Assembly (NCBI GenBank): GCA_944326265.1
Contig: CALVDE010000019.1
Location: forward strand, 1 to 64,000
Source of the DNA: an uncultured Bacteroidales bacterium
GTDB lineage: Bacteria > Bacteroidota > Bacteroidia > Bacteroidales > UBA932
Length of the DNA: 64,000 nucleotides
Direction: 5' to 3'
The position numbers were made by a program, and so were the translations under genes. The notes beneath the pieces were generated by a model. The model was not told the DNA's origin. It did no database searches and saw only the letters and a program-made list of their open reading frames with translations. Positions 44,179-52,492 of this stretch are shown here, piece by piece (the first letter of the stretch is position 1; each line of letters opens with the position of its first letter).

Positions 44179-45438
44179 ATGCATTATCAAAAATTCTTAT
44201 GGACAGCTATCTGCGCTATGGCAATACTGTCATGTGACACACAGCAGAAACAGGAAACGGAAGTTCCGGTCCTGACGCCTACGACTACCGAAGACATCAA
44301 CGTATTAAAGGAAGGAGGACCGTACAACGTAACATACAACATTGATCATCCGGCAGATGACGGCAGGATAGAGGCATCTGTCACCCCAAAGGGATGGATT
44401 GACGACATCAACACGGAAACGCCCGGAATAGTCTCATTCAATGCCTCCGCAAATGAAAGCGAGGAGATACGTGAGGCATCCATGGAAGTAACTTATATCT
44501 ATACCGGAGGAGAGCCCCAGTCGTTCTCGGTGCGCATCGTTCAGGAAGCGGCCGACGGCACTGATGACCCTGATAATCCGGACGATCCGGATAACCCGGA
44601 TGATCCCGACAATCCGTCAGACGCCCCTTTCACAATAACGGTTACCGACATTACCTATTCGACAGCCGACATCACTATTGTGCCGGACGACTTGTCCATG
44701 CCTTTCATCGTATGGGTTGACGAAGCCAGCGAGATAAATGGTCTTGACGATGACGCGCTTTTCACTGAGGATATCACTATTATGGAAAGTACAGCGGCCG
44801 GGATGGGACAAAGTCTGCAGGGCTATATCGATATGATTGTCAAGCACGGGGAGCAGAACCGCAAGCAAAGTAAATTGAACCCCAGCACTGAATATGCTGT
44901 ATGGTGCTATGGAATAGACAATTCAGGCAGCTATCCGGAAAGGACTACGAGTATAGCCAGAGAGACATTCACTACTGATGCTCCAACAGTCACCGACAAC
45001 AGTATAACCTTGGAGGTAGAAGTAACGGGCAATACTTTCTCAGCTGTCGCAACGCCCTACACCAACGACAAATACTACAACCTGAACTGGAACAGCGAAA
45101 GCACCCTTCAGAATAGTGGCTTTACCGATGGAACCGCTGCTGAAAGATGCTTCGAATTTGAATACGATTATATGTCCCAATATCTCGCATTTATGCCTGT
45201 GACTTCATGGGCCAACGTAAAGCAAGGACCGGCGACCACCTCCTCAACATTCAAGAAAGAGGACACCTACTATGTATTCGCATATTTCATCAATGTTGAT
45301 GATGCGACTGCCGATGGAGACATCTACATAAAGAAAATAGAATACGACGGAGAAAACGCTACCGTACTTGATGCTCCGGGAGCCTCCTTCCTGAGAGCGT
45401 CACTGACCGACAAGAAAGTTGAAAGGCCCATGCCTTGA
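44179..45438 (+). CDS. Lipoprotein with BACON-like domain and Asp-Pro repeat linker
   Basis: This 419-residue protein starts at MHYQKFLWTAICAMAILSC, a clear lipoprotein signal. Residues about 30-125 look like a BACON/Ig domain. A repeated acidic linker follows, built of DDPDN-type pentads around 130-150. The C-terminal half (about 150-410) alternates strands in a fibronectin/Ig-like way. No catalytic motif is evident, so a surface-binding or structural role is likely. It starts 44 bases after the broken lipoprotein gene and is followed by a terminator, so the two formed one operon. Confidence 0.72.
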   Translation: MHYQKFLWTAICAMAILSCDTQQKQETEVPVLTPTTTEDINVLKEGGPYNVTYNIDHPADDGRIEASVTPKGWIDDINTETPGIVSFNASANESEEIREASMEVTYIYTGGEPQSFSVRIVQEAADGTDDPDNPDDPDNPDDPDNPSDAPFTITVTDITYSTADITIVPDDLSMPFIVWVDEASEINGLDDDALFTEDITIMESTAAGMGQSLQGYIDMIVKHGEQNRKQSKLNPSTEYAVWCYGIDNSGSYPERTTSIARETFTTDAPTVTDNSITLEVEVTGNTFSAVATPYTNDKYYNLNWNSESTLQNSGFTDGTAAERCFEFEYDYMSQYLAFMPVTSWANVKQGPATTSSTFKKEDTYYVFAYFINVDDATADGDIYIKKIEYDGENATVLDAPGASFLRASLTDKKVERPMP

Positions 45439-45467
45439 GCTGGGGACACACAGCCTGACATGAACAT

Positions 45468-45496
45468 AAAAGGACGTACACAGTGCGTCCTTTTTT
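45468..45496 (+). terminator. Terminator after the lipoprotein pair
   Basis: AAAAGGACG and CGTCCTTTT form a 9-bp stem with a 9-base loop running into T6, 29 bases after the stop codon. Confidence 0.8.
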
Positions 45497-45518
45497 ACAC
45501 AGAACACCCTGTACAGAC

Positions 45519-45548
45519 TTGCAAAAACAGTAAAGTTTGCTAATTTTG
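45519..45548 (+). promoter_or_regulatory. Promoter of rocD-ctlX
   Basis: TTG (45519-45521) and TAATTTTG (45541-45548) are spaced 19 bp apart, a full -7 match with a good -33. The rocD ATG is 23 bases beyond the -7 box. Confidence 0.65.
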
Positions 45549-45571
45549 CGATACTTCTAATATTCACGCTT

Positions 45572-46798
45572 ATGAACATATCACAGAAAGCCCGGCACTA
45601 CATCGACCTCGAAGACAGATACGGGGCGCACAACTATCATCCACTTCCTGTCGTTCTCTCAAAGGGAGAAGGCATCTACGTATGGGACGTGGACGGCAAA
45701 CGCTACTATGATTTCCTTTCTGCTTATTCGGCTGTCAACCAAGGGCACTGCCATCCTAAAATAGTAAAGGCCCTGTGCGACCAGGCCCAGAGACTGTGCC
45801 TGACCTCAAGGGCATTCTACAACGACTGCCTTGGGCCATACGAGGAAATGGCCACGAAATTCTTCGGCTATGACAAGCTGCTTCCCATGAACTCAGGAGC
45901 CGAGGCTGTCGAGACGGCACTGAAACTGGCCCGCAGATGGGGCTACATAAAAAAGGGCATCCCTGAGAACGAGGCTCTTATAATCACCTGCGAGGGTAAT
46001 TTCCACGGCAGGACCATCACTATCGTATCCATATCCACTGACCCCGACAGCTACTCACAATACGGTCCCTTTACTCCTGGCTTCATCTCCATTCCATACG
46101 ATGACAGCGAGGCCCTACGCAAGGTGCTGGAGGAAAAAGGCGACAGGGTAGCGGCCTTCCTGGCCGAGCCGATCCAGGGCGAGGCAGGCGTATACGTGCC
46201 GCACGACGGTTATCTTAAAGAGTGCTATGACCTCTGTAAGAAACACAATGTACTCTTCGTGGCAGATGAAGTGCAGACCGGCATAGGACGCACCGGACGC
46301 ATGTTCGCATGCGACCACGAAGGCATCCGTCCTGATATGATCACTATAGGCAAGGCGCTGTCAGGAGGAGTGCTGCCCATCTCGGCCGTCCTTGCGGATG
46401 ACGAGATCATGCTCACCATAAAACCCGGAGAGCACGGCTCCACATTCGGAGGCTTCCCTTTGGCGGCAAAAGTAGCAGTAGCCGCCCTCGAAGTGATACG
46501 GGACGAGCATCTGACCGAGAACGCTGACAAGCTGGGCAGAATATTCCGCGAGGAGATATCCGCAATACAGTCCCCGTTCTTCAAGTCAGTGCGCGGAAAA
46601 GGACTGCTCAACGCTGTCATCACCGAACCGCAGAAAGGGCTGGAGGCATGGGACATCTGCCTGGCCATGGCCGAGAAAGGACTGCTGGCCAAACCTACGC
46701 ACACACACATCATACGCTTCGCTCCCCCGCTCGTAATCAACGAAGAGCAGCTGCGCGAGGCTGTAAGCATCATCAAAGACGTATTCGAACATATCTAA
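45572..46798 (+). CDS. rocD: Ornithine aminotransferase
   Basis: This PLP enzyme transfers the delta-amino group of ornithine to 2-oxoglutarate, giving glutamate semialdehyde/P5C and glutamate. The 408-residue protein has the class III aminotransferase landmarks: [28 protein letters not shown], the Asp of [14 protein letters not shown] and the PLP-lysine in [22 protein letters not shown] lies near the end. It stands directly before ctlX (7-base gap) and has its own promoter. Its product is the substrate of the PruA encoded at 36287. Confidence 0.95.
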   Translation: MNISQKARHYIDLEDRYGAHNYHPLPVVLSKGEGIYVWDVDGKRYYDFLSAYSAVNQGHCHPKIVKALCDQAQRLCLTSRAFYNDCLGPYEEMATKFFGYDKLLPMNSGAEAVETALKLARRWGYIKKGIPENEALIITCEGNFHGRTITIVSISTDPDSYSQYGPFTPGFISIPYDDSEALRKVLEEKGDRVAAFLAEPIQGEAGVYVPHDGYLKECYDLCKKHNVLFVADEVQTGIGRTGRMFACDHEGIRPDMITIGKALSGGVLPISAVLADDEIMLTIKPGEHGSTFGGFPLAAKVAVAALEVIRDEHLTENADKLGRIFREEISAIQSPFFKSVRGKGLLNAVITEPQKGLEAWDICLAMAEKGLLAKPTHTHIIRFAPPLVINEEQLREAVSIIKDVFEHI

Positions 46799-46805
46799 AG
46801 ACATT

Positions 46806-47702
46806 ATGCAGACGACATCCAGAGTACTGATGGTCAAACCCGCCCGTTTCGCCTTCAATCCGGAGACAGGCGGCAACAACGCATTCTCCCGTCCGGGACG
46901 CGAGTCCTCAAGCCAGGAGAACGCCCTGCGTGAATTCACCTCTTACGTTGCCCTGCTGAGGGCCAATAAGATAGACGTGGTCATCGCGGAGGACACCCCT
47001 CATCCGCACACTCCCGACTCCATCTTCCCCAACAACTGGTTCAGCACTCATGAGGACGGCACCCTCGTCCTCTACCCCATGTCCGCCGTCAACCGGAGGA
47101 ACGAGCGCAAGCCGGAAGTTCTGGAAGTAGTAAGGAAGAACTTTGAGGTGCGCCGCCTCATCGACCTGACATGGTGGGAAAATGACAATCTCTTCCTCGA
47201 AGGAACAGGCAGCATGATCCTTGACCGGGAGAATAAAATCGTTTACGCCTGCAAATCCTACCGCACGTCGGAGCAGGTACTCGCGGATTTCTGCAAACAG
47301 ATGGATTACAGCCCGGTATTTTTCGAGGCTTACGACCGCAACGGTGTGGATGTCTACCACACCAATGTGATGATGAGTCTCGGCACCGCCTACTGCATCA
47401 TCTGCACCGAATCCATCAAGCCTGGGGACAGGGACAGAGTGCTGGGCTCCATCATGGACAGCGGTAAGAAGGTACTGGACATATCGTTTGACCAGCTTGA
47501 GCACTTTGCCGGCAATATGCTGGAACTGCGGAACACCGAGGGAAGGCCCATCCTTGTCATGTCGGCATCAGCCAGGAAGAGCCTGACCACAGAGCAGAGC
47601 CGCACTTTGAGCCAGCACTACAAGCTGCTTTCGCCTCAGCTGGACTACATCGAGACTCACGGAGGAGGTTCGGCCCGCTGTATGCTGGCCGAGCTCTTCT
47701 GA
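46806..47702 (+). CDS. ctlX: Citrulline utilisation hydrolase CtlX-like (guanidine-modifying superfamily)
   Basis: A 298-residue member of the arginine deiminase-related fold. The family landmarks are FNPETGGNNAF, the WWENDNLFLEGTGSM acidic block, the catalytic His in YHTNVMMS and the nucleophile Cys in GGGSARCMLAELF. The named family member CtlX converts citrulline to ornithine with release of ammonia and CO2. That assignment here rests on family resemblance and on the gene lying 7 bases after rocD, which would use the ornithine. Another ureido or guanidino substrate is possible. Confidence 0.78.
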   Translation: MQTTSRVLMVKPARFAFNPETGGNNAFSRPGRESSSQENALREFTSYVALLRANKIDVVIAEDTPHPHTPDSIFPNNWFSTHEDGTLVLYPMSAVNRRNERKPEVLEVVRKNFEVRRLIDLTWWENDNLFLEGTGSMILDRENKIVYACKSYRTSEQVLADFCKQMDYSPVFFEAYDRNGVDVYHTNVMMSLGTAYCIICTESIKPGDRDRVLGSIMDSGKKVLDISFDQLEHFAGNMLELRNTEGRPILVMSASARKSLTTEQSRTLSQHYKLLSPQLDYIETHGGGSARCMLAELF

Positions 47703-47706
47703 TGAG

Positions 47707-49413
47707 TCACTGCCTGTCCCTGACCTCTTTCATGTACTTGCCGGCGGTCACTCCGGTTTCCTTCTGGAAGGACCGGTAGAATACTGATATGGAACTGTAT
47801 CCCAGTTCTTCCGCCAGCTGCTTCAGAGGCACGTTCCTGGTCTTGTCCGCCATGATCAGGGTAGCCTCGATGACTCTCCACGTATTGAGATAGTCGTTGA
47901 AAGACTTTCCCGATATATTGTTTATAGCCCGGGAAAGGTATGTCCTGTTGGTCTTCAGCATCTCCGCAAGCTCATCCCTTGTCAGGGATTTCTTCCGGTA
48001 TATTTTCTGCTCACGCATAATCTTCTCCACTCTCTCGAAAAGTTCGCGGTCCGCATCCTGCACGGCGGCATTGCTCTGCTCATCTTCCTTTACAGGCGAT
48101 ATGGACTCTCTGCCCACCTGTTCCGCATACTTCTGATACTGCTCAACCAGCAGCCTGTACGTATTGCGCTGCCTGCGGTATATGATGGAGATGAACAGTA
48201 CGACTATTATTATGATTACGAGAACGGCGACATTGGCCTGAAAACGCCGCGTACTGCGGAGATGCTCCAGCTCCACCGCCTGGGCCATGTTCTCATACTC
48301 GATTTTCTGCATCGACATCAGCATGGCATTGAACTCATGCTCCCGCTGACGGTCCGAGACGCTGTCCAGATAGGACCGGTAATTCTCCAGATAACGGGCT
48401 ACGTCATCCTTGTTGCCGAGAGCCAGGGCGTTGTCCACAAGCGAGGAGAGCAGTTCCTTGCGGCACTCGTGATTGTTTGCCCCGTAGGATATCTCAAGAC
48501 CGTGCTCCAGTACGTTCTTTGCCTGACTTTCACGGCCCATCTTGCGCAGCATCCTGCCGTAATCCAGATATACGAATGATTCGGTACCGGCATCGGCATA
48601 ACCGGCATACTGAAGTGCCCGCTCATAATGGCGCGCAGCCCGGCCATACTGCCCGGCCGCAGCATATATGTCGGCATAGACTTTATAGATAAGCGAGAAA
48701 TGAGTAATGAGCCGTCCCTCCTTGGCGAGAGCCGATGCGGCATCGATATACCTGATCGCCGATGAGTCATCCCCCGAGATATGGGACATCATGGCCATCA
48801 TTGTATTGGCCGAGCACTTGTTCTTGATGGGCTCGCCTTCCATCTGGGAGAGTTCGTATGCATCCCGGGCATAGTCAAGTCCCTGCACGTCCGAACGCAC
48901 GTAGAAGAGGTAAGTTATGTCCAGCAGAACGCTGAGCTGGTTGGTGGTCTTGCCGGTGGCCACAGCATGACGGTATGCCCTCTGGTAATACTCCATGGCC
49001 CTGACATAGTTCATGTCGGCCTTGATGATATAGTTTCCCCAGATACAGTAATAAAGATACTTGAGGACATCGTCATCAGATCTGTCCATATCGTCCTGCA
49101 TCCTCTGAAGACAGATGAGGGTCGAGTCAATCTGGTTGACATACATCCACGCCTGCGCGATATACACCCCGCAATACAGGGCGGTAAGAGTATCGCCCTC
49201 ATTCAGCGACCTCCTCAGCAGAGGACGTGTGTACATTATCAGAGAATCATCCTCGCCCAGGGCATTGTATCTTTTCCACTGCCCGGTATACTCGGCCATC
49301 TTCTCCGGGTCATGTCTGTCTTCCCCGGAAACATCAGGCACATCCGCATCCGCGCAAGAGAGCACCCCAGCACAGAGCACGGCAGCGACTATGAATATAA
49401 ACAGTTTTCTCAT
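47707..49413 (-). CDS. Membrane-tethered TPR regulator with AraC-type DNA-binding domain
   Basis: This 568-residue protein starts with a signal carrying a lipobox (GVLSC, Cys20). A TPR-rich helical region (about 45-340) follows, then a single membrane helix (about 393-412, VLVIIIIVVLFISII). A cytosolic linker leads to an AraC-family HTH at about 470-565 (LTRDELAEMLKTNRTYLSRA, then LKQLAEELGYSSISVFYRSF). The layout suggests a one-component sensor: periplasmic TPR, membrane crossing, DNA output. It may be anchored twice if the lipobox is used. It converges on ctlX with a 4-base gap; the target genes are unknown. Confidence 0.82.
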   Translation of the reverse strand: MRKLFIFIVAAVLCAGVLSCADADVPDVSGEDRHDPEKMAEYTGQWKRYNALGEDDSLIMYTRPLLRRSLNEGDTLTALYCGVYIAQAWMYVNQIDSTLICLQRMQDDMDRSDDDVLKYLYYCIWGNYIIKADMNYVRAMEYYQRAYRHAVATGKTTNQLSVLLDITYLFYVRSDVQGLDYARDAYELSQMEGEPIKNKCSANTMMAMMSHISGDDSSAIRYIDAASALAKEGRLITHFSLIYKVYADIYAAAGQYGRAARHYERALQYAGYADAGTESFVYLDYGRMLRKMGRESQAKNVLEHGLEISYGANNHECRKELLSSLVDNALALGNKDDVARYLENYRSYLDSVSDRQREHEFNAMLMSMQKIEYENMAQAVELEHLRSTRRFQANVAVLVIIIIVVLFISIIYRRQRNTYRLLVEQYQKYAEQVGRESISPVKEDEQSNAAVQDADRELFERVEKIMREQKIYRKKSLTRDELAEMLKTNRTYLSRAINNISGKSFNDYLNTWRVIEATLIMADKTRNVPLKQLAEELGYSSISVFYRSFQKETGVTAGKYMKEVRDRQ

Positions 49414-49437
49414 GTCCACGGAATAGATTAAAACGCG

Positions 49438-49445
49438 CAAAGATA
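49438..49445 (-). promoter_or_regulatory. -7 box of the TPR-AraC regulator gene
   Basis: TATCTTTG followed by CGCG on the minus strand matches the consensus, 24 bases before ATG 49413. It supports that start over the longer open frame. Just upstream a partly mismatched hairpin ending in T7 (49475-49446) precedes it. Confidence 0.5.
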
Positions 49446-49600
49446 CAAAAAAAGGAGCGACAATCACTTGCCACTCCTCCACTGCATGAAAATTACCTTT
49501 TTACCTTAATATTACTATGAACTATGAACTTGCTTTTTACCGCCTGTCTTATCAGGTTGGCATCACAAAAGTATCTCAATCATCCTTTGCTGTCAAATAT

Positions 49601-49642
49601 AAAAAATGGCAATTTGACAAAATTGCCGAATTGCCATTTTTT
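49601..49642. terminator. Terminator of ychF
   Basis: A perfect 14-bp inverted repeat (49601-49614 and 49629-49642, core ATGGCAATT) has A/T runs at its outer ends and a 14-base loop. It lies 33 bases after the ychF stop codon on the minus strand. The remainder of 49446-49600 holds nothing I can identify. Confidence 0.85.
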
Positions 49643-49675
49643 AATTATAGCTTGATTTATGCAAACCGCACAGAA

Positions 49676-50776
49676 TCAGACATTAAAAAGAAAATGCATA
49701 ATATCACCGTCTTCGACCACATAGTCCTTGCCCTGAACGGCAAGCTTGCCGGCAGCACGGCATTCGGCCTCGGAACCGTACTTGACGAAGTCGTCATACC
49801 TGATGACTTCGGCGCGGATGAAGCCTTTCTCGAAGTCGGAGTGGATGACACCGGCGGCACGCGGAGCCTTGTCTCCCTTGTTGATGGTCCATGCGCGGAC
49901 CTCGGGCTCACCGGCGGTGAAGTAGGTGCGCAGGCCGAGCAGATCGTATGCGGCACGGACCAGACGCTCGATGCCCGAATGTTCCAGACCCAGCTCCTCG
50001 AGGAACATCTGACGCTCCTCGTAACTTTCCAGCTCGGCGATCTCGGATTCAATCTTGGCAGCTATGACCAGCACACCGGCATTTTCTCCGGCGACGGCCT
50101 CACGCACACGGTCCACGTATGCATTGCCGGAAGAAGCGGAAGCCTCGTCCACATTGCAGACATAAAGGACCGGCTTGGCTGTGAGCAGAAAGAACTCATG
50201 CGCGATTTTCTCCTCCTCGGGGCTGTCCAGCCTGACGGTGCGGGCCGACCGACCGGCTTCCAATGCCTCCTTGTACCGCACAAGCACATCACAGGCCTTC
50301 CGGGCATGTTTGTCACCTCCAGTGGCCTGCTTCTGCAGCTTGCCCAGGCGGTTCTCCACTGTCTCAAGATCCTTGAGCTGAAGCTCCAGGTCGATTATCT
50401 CCTTGTCCCTCACAGGATCCACGCTTCCGTCCACGTGGGTGACATTGGGATCGTCGAAGCAGCGGAGCACATGCAGGATGGCATCGGTCTCGCGGATATT
50501 GGCCAGGAACTGGTTGCCGAGACCCTCACCCCTGCTGGCACCCTTGACAAGACCGGCGATGTCGACAATCTCCACCGTCGCAGGCACCACTCTTCTGGGA
50601 TGCACAAGCGACTCAAGCACCTGCAGCCTGGGATCGGGCACGGTAGTGGAACCGATGTTGGGCTCGATGGTACAGAAAGGGAAATTGGCCGCCTGAGCCT
50701 TTCCCGAACTTATACAGTTGAAAAGAGTGGACTTGCCAACATTGGGCAGACCGACTATACCGCATTTGAGAGACAT
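49676..50776 (-). CDS. ychF: Redox-regulated ATPase YchF
   Basis: An Obg-family P-loop protein that prefers ATP and binds ribosomes, linked to oxidative-stress response and translation fidelity. The 366-residue protein has Walker [13 protein letters not shown] at the start, [16 protein letters not shown] as G3 and NVDE in place of NKxD. The TGS domain at the end closes with [11 protein letters not shown]. The length is standard. It lies 11 bases after the transporter gene on the same strand. Confidence 0.95.
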   Translation of the reverse strand: MSLKCGIVGLPNVGKSTLFNCISSGKAQAANFPFCTIEPNIGSTTVPDPRLQVLESLVHPRRVVPATVEIVDIAGLVKGASRGEGLGNQFLANIRETDAILHVLRCFDDPNVTHVDGSVDPVRDKEIIDLELQLKDLETVENRLGKLQKQATGGDKHARKACDVLVRYKEALEAGRSARTVRLDSPEEEKIAHEFFLLTAKPVLYVCNVDEASASSGNAYVDRVREAVAGENAGVLVIAAKIESEIAELESYEERQMFLEELGLEHSGIERLVRAAYDLLGLRTYFTAGEPEVRAWTINKGDKAPRAAGVIHSDFEKGFIRAEVIRYDDFVKYGSEAECRAAGKLAVQGKDYVVEDGDIMHFLFNV

Positions 50777-50787
50777 ATCCAGCCGCT

Positions 50788-52452
50788 TTAAATCAATACC
50801 ATCAACTGGGCCACAATCACCCTGAGGAACATAGCCAGAGGATAGACGGTAGCGTATGCCACAGCTATTCTCGAAGCATCAAATGTATTGTTCATGAAGG
50901 CCAGGGCGGGAGGATTGGTATGCGAGCCGCAGACCATGCCGGCGATGGAGAAATAATCCATCTTGAAGACTGCCCTTGCCAGTATTGTAACAATAATCAG
51001 AGGTATCACGGTAATAAGGAAACCGTAGAGTATCCAGATATAACCGCCGCCTGTGAGCGCTTCCACGAAATTCTCTCCCGCACCGAGTCCGACAGCCGCA
51101 AGGAAAAGCGATATGCCCACCTCGCGGAGCATCATGTTGGAACTTGCAGTAGTGTAGGTCACCATTCCCATATTGGGGCCGAAACGGGCGATGAGAATCG
51201 CCACCACCAGCGAACCGCCGGCCAGTCCGAGCTTCAGCGGCGCCGACAGACCGGGAATGGCGATAGGGATGGAACCCACGATGATACCGAAGAAGATTCC
51301 GATGAAGATAGGTATGAGCTTGGGCTCACGGAGTTTCTTCACCTGGTCTCCGACGATCTTGGCCACTTTGAGAATAGCTTCCTGATTACCGACAACCATG
51401 ATACGGTCTCCCAGCTGCAGATGCAGGCCCGGAGTCGGGGTAAGGTCAATACCGGCACGGTTGACCCTGGTGATGTTCAGACCGTACTGGGCCCTGATGT
51501 TGAGCTCTCCGAGACTCTTGCCGTTGATATTGCTGTTGGTGACCACCAGACGGCGGGAAACCAGGTTGGTGTCAAGCTTCTCCCATGTCTCCTCGTCCAT
51601 ATCTATCTTCTTGCCGATAAATGCGCTTATCACGTCAGCATTGGCCTGGGAAGTAATGATGAGGAGCCTGTCCCCGGAATTGACCACCGAATGCGAGGTG
51701 GGAATCTCCATCCTGCCGTCGGCATGATACTGACGGGACACGACGAAATGCTTGTTGAGAAGATGATCCACCTCGTAGATCGTCCTGCCGAAAATAGACT
51801 CATTACGTACCTCGACCGCAATGTTGCAGGCACTGTCCTTGCTGACTTCCCTTTTCTCTACATCCGCCTTCTCCTTATCCACATTGATCCGGAACACGGC
51901 ACGTACCCCGAGCAGAGTGAGGATCACTCCGACCACTCCGAGCGGATACGCCACGGCATAGCCTGTAGCGAGAGTCGTGGGATCTGTCGACAGATTGAGG
52001 TCGGCGACTGTCTGCTGAGCCGCACCGAGACCGGGAGTGTTGGTCACCGCACCGGACATCACACCGACCATTATCGGCATCTCCTCACCTGTTATGAAAT
52101 GAATGGCAAACGTGACGGCTACGCCGAGGACGACTATCAGCGCCGCAAGCATATTCATCCGCATACCGCCTTTCTTGAAAGAGGCGAAGAAACCGGGTCC
52201 GACCTGCAGACCGAGAGAGAACACAAAGAGTATCAGACCGAAGTCACTGATAAAACTCCTTACGGAAGGGTTGATAATGAAGCCGAAATGGGACAGAAGG
52301 ATTCCGACAAAAAGAATCCAGGTCACTCCCAGGGAGATCCCGAAAATCTTGATCTTCCCCAGGAGTATGCCCAGCGCGATCACTATCGCGACGATCAGTA
52401 TGGAGTGAGCCACACTGTCCGTTGAGAATAATAACGAATTTATCCAGTCCAT
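50788..52452 (-). CDS. AspT/YidE-type transporter with two RCK_C domains
   Basis: A 554-residue inner-membrane protein with two blocks of about five or six membrane helices. These flank a cytosolic middle part (about 205-370) holding two TrkA-C/RCK_C domains (GRTIYEVDHLLNKHFVVSRQ and GKSLGELNIRAQYGLNITRV). This is the aspartate:alanine exchanger (AAEx/YidE duplication) family. Both membrane halves carry GxxxTNTPGLGAA/CGSHTNPPALAF-like re-entrant motifs. The family's substrates include dicarboxylates and amino acids; the one here is unknown. A TACATTTG -7 box (52481-52488) stands 29 bases upstream. Confidence 0.85.
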   Translation of the reverse strand: MDWINSLLFSTDSVAHSILIVAIVIALGILLGKIKIFGISLGVTWILFVGILLSHFGFIINPSVRSFISDFGLILFVFSLGLQVGPGFFASFKKGGMRMNMLAALIVVLGVAVTFAIHFITGEEMPIMVGVMSGAVTNTPGLGAAQQTVADLNLSTDPTTLATGYAVAYPLGVVGVILTLLGVRAVFRINVDKEKADVEKREVSKDSACNIAVEVRNESIFGRTIYEVDHLLNKHFVVSRQYHADGRMEIPTSHSVVNSGDRLLIITSQANADVISAFIGKKIDMDEETWEKLDTNLVSRRLVVTNSNINGKSLGELNIRAQYGLNITRVNRAGIDLTPTPGLHLQLGDRIMVVGNQEAILKVAKIVGDQVKKLREPKLIPIFIGIFFGIIVGSIPIAIPGLSAPLKLGLAGGSLVVAILIARFGPNMGMVTYTTASSNMMLREVGISLFLAAVGLGAGENFVEALTGGGYIWILYGFLITVIPLIIVTILARAVFKMDYFSIAGMVCGSHTNPPALAFMNNTFDASRIAVAYATVYPLAMFLRVIVAQLMVLI

Positions 52453-52480
52453 ATTAAGTTACAATTAGCGAAAAAGTCCG

Positions 52481-52488
52481 CAAATGTA
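52481..52488 (-). promoter_or_regulatory. -7 box of the AspT-type transporter gene
   Basis: TACATTTG followed by CGG on the minus strand is a full consensus match. It sits in the 40-base gap after fbp, so the transporter and ychF can be transcribed separately from fbp. Confidence 0.5.
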
Positions 52489-52492
52489 GCAC

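Noticed and set aside
50920..52425. 501-codon open frame opposite the AspT-type transporter
   Set aside because: It is very rich in His, Asp and Arg, a typical antisense composition of a membrane-protein gene.
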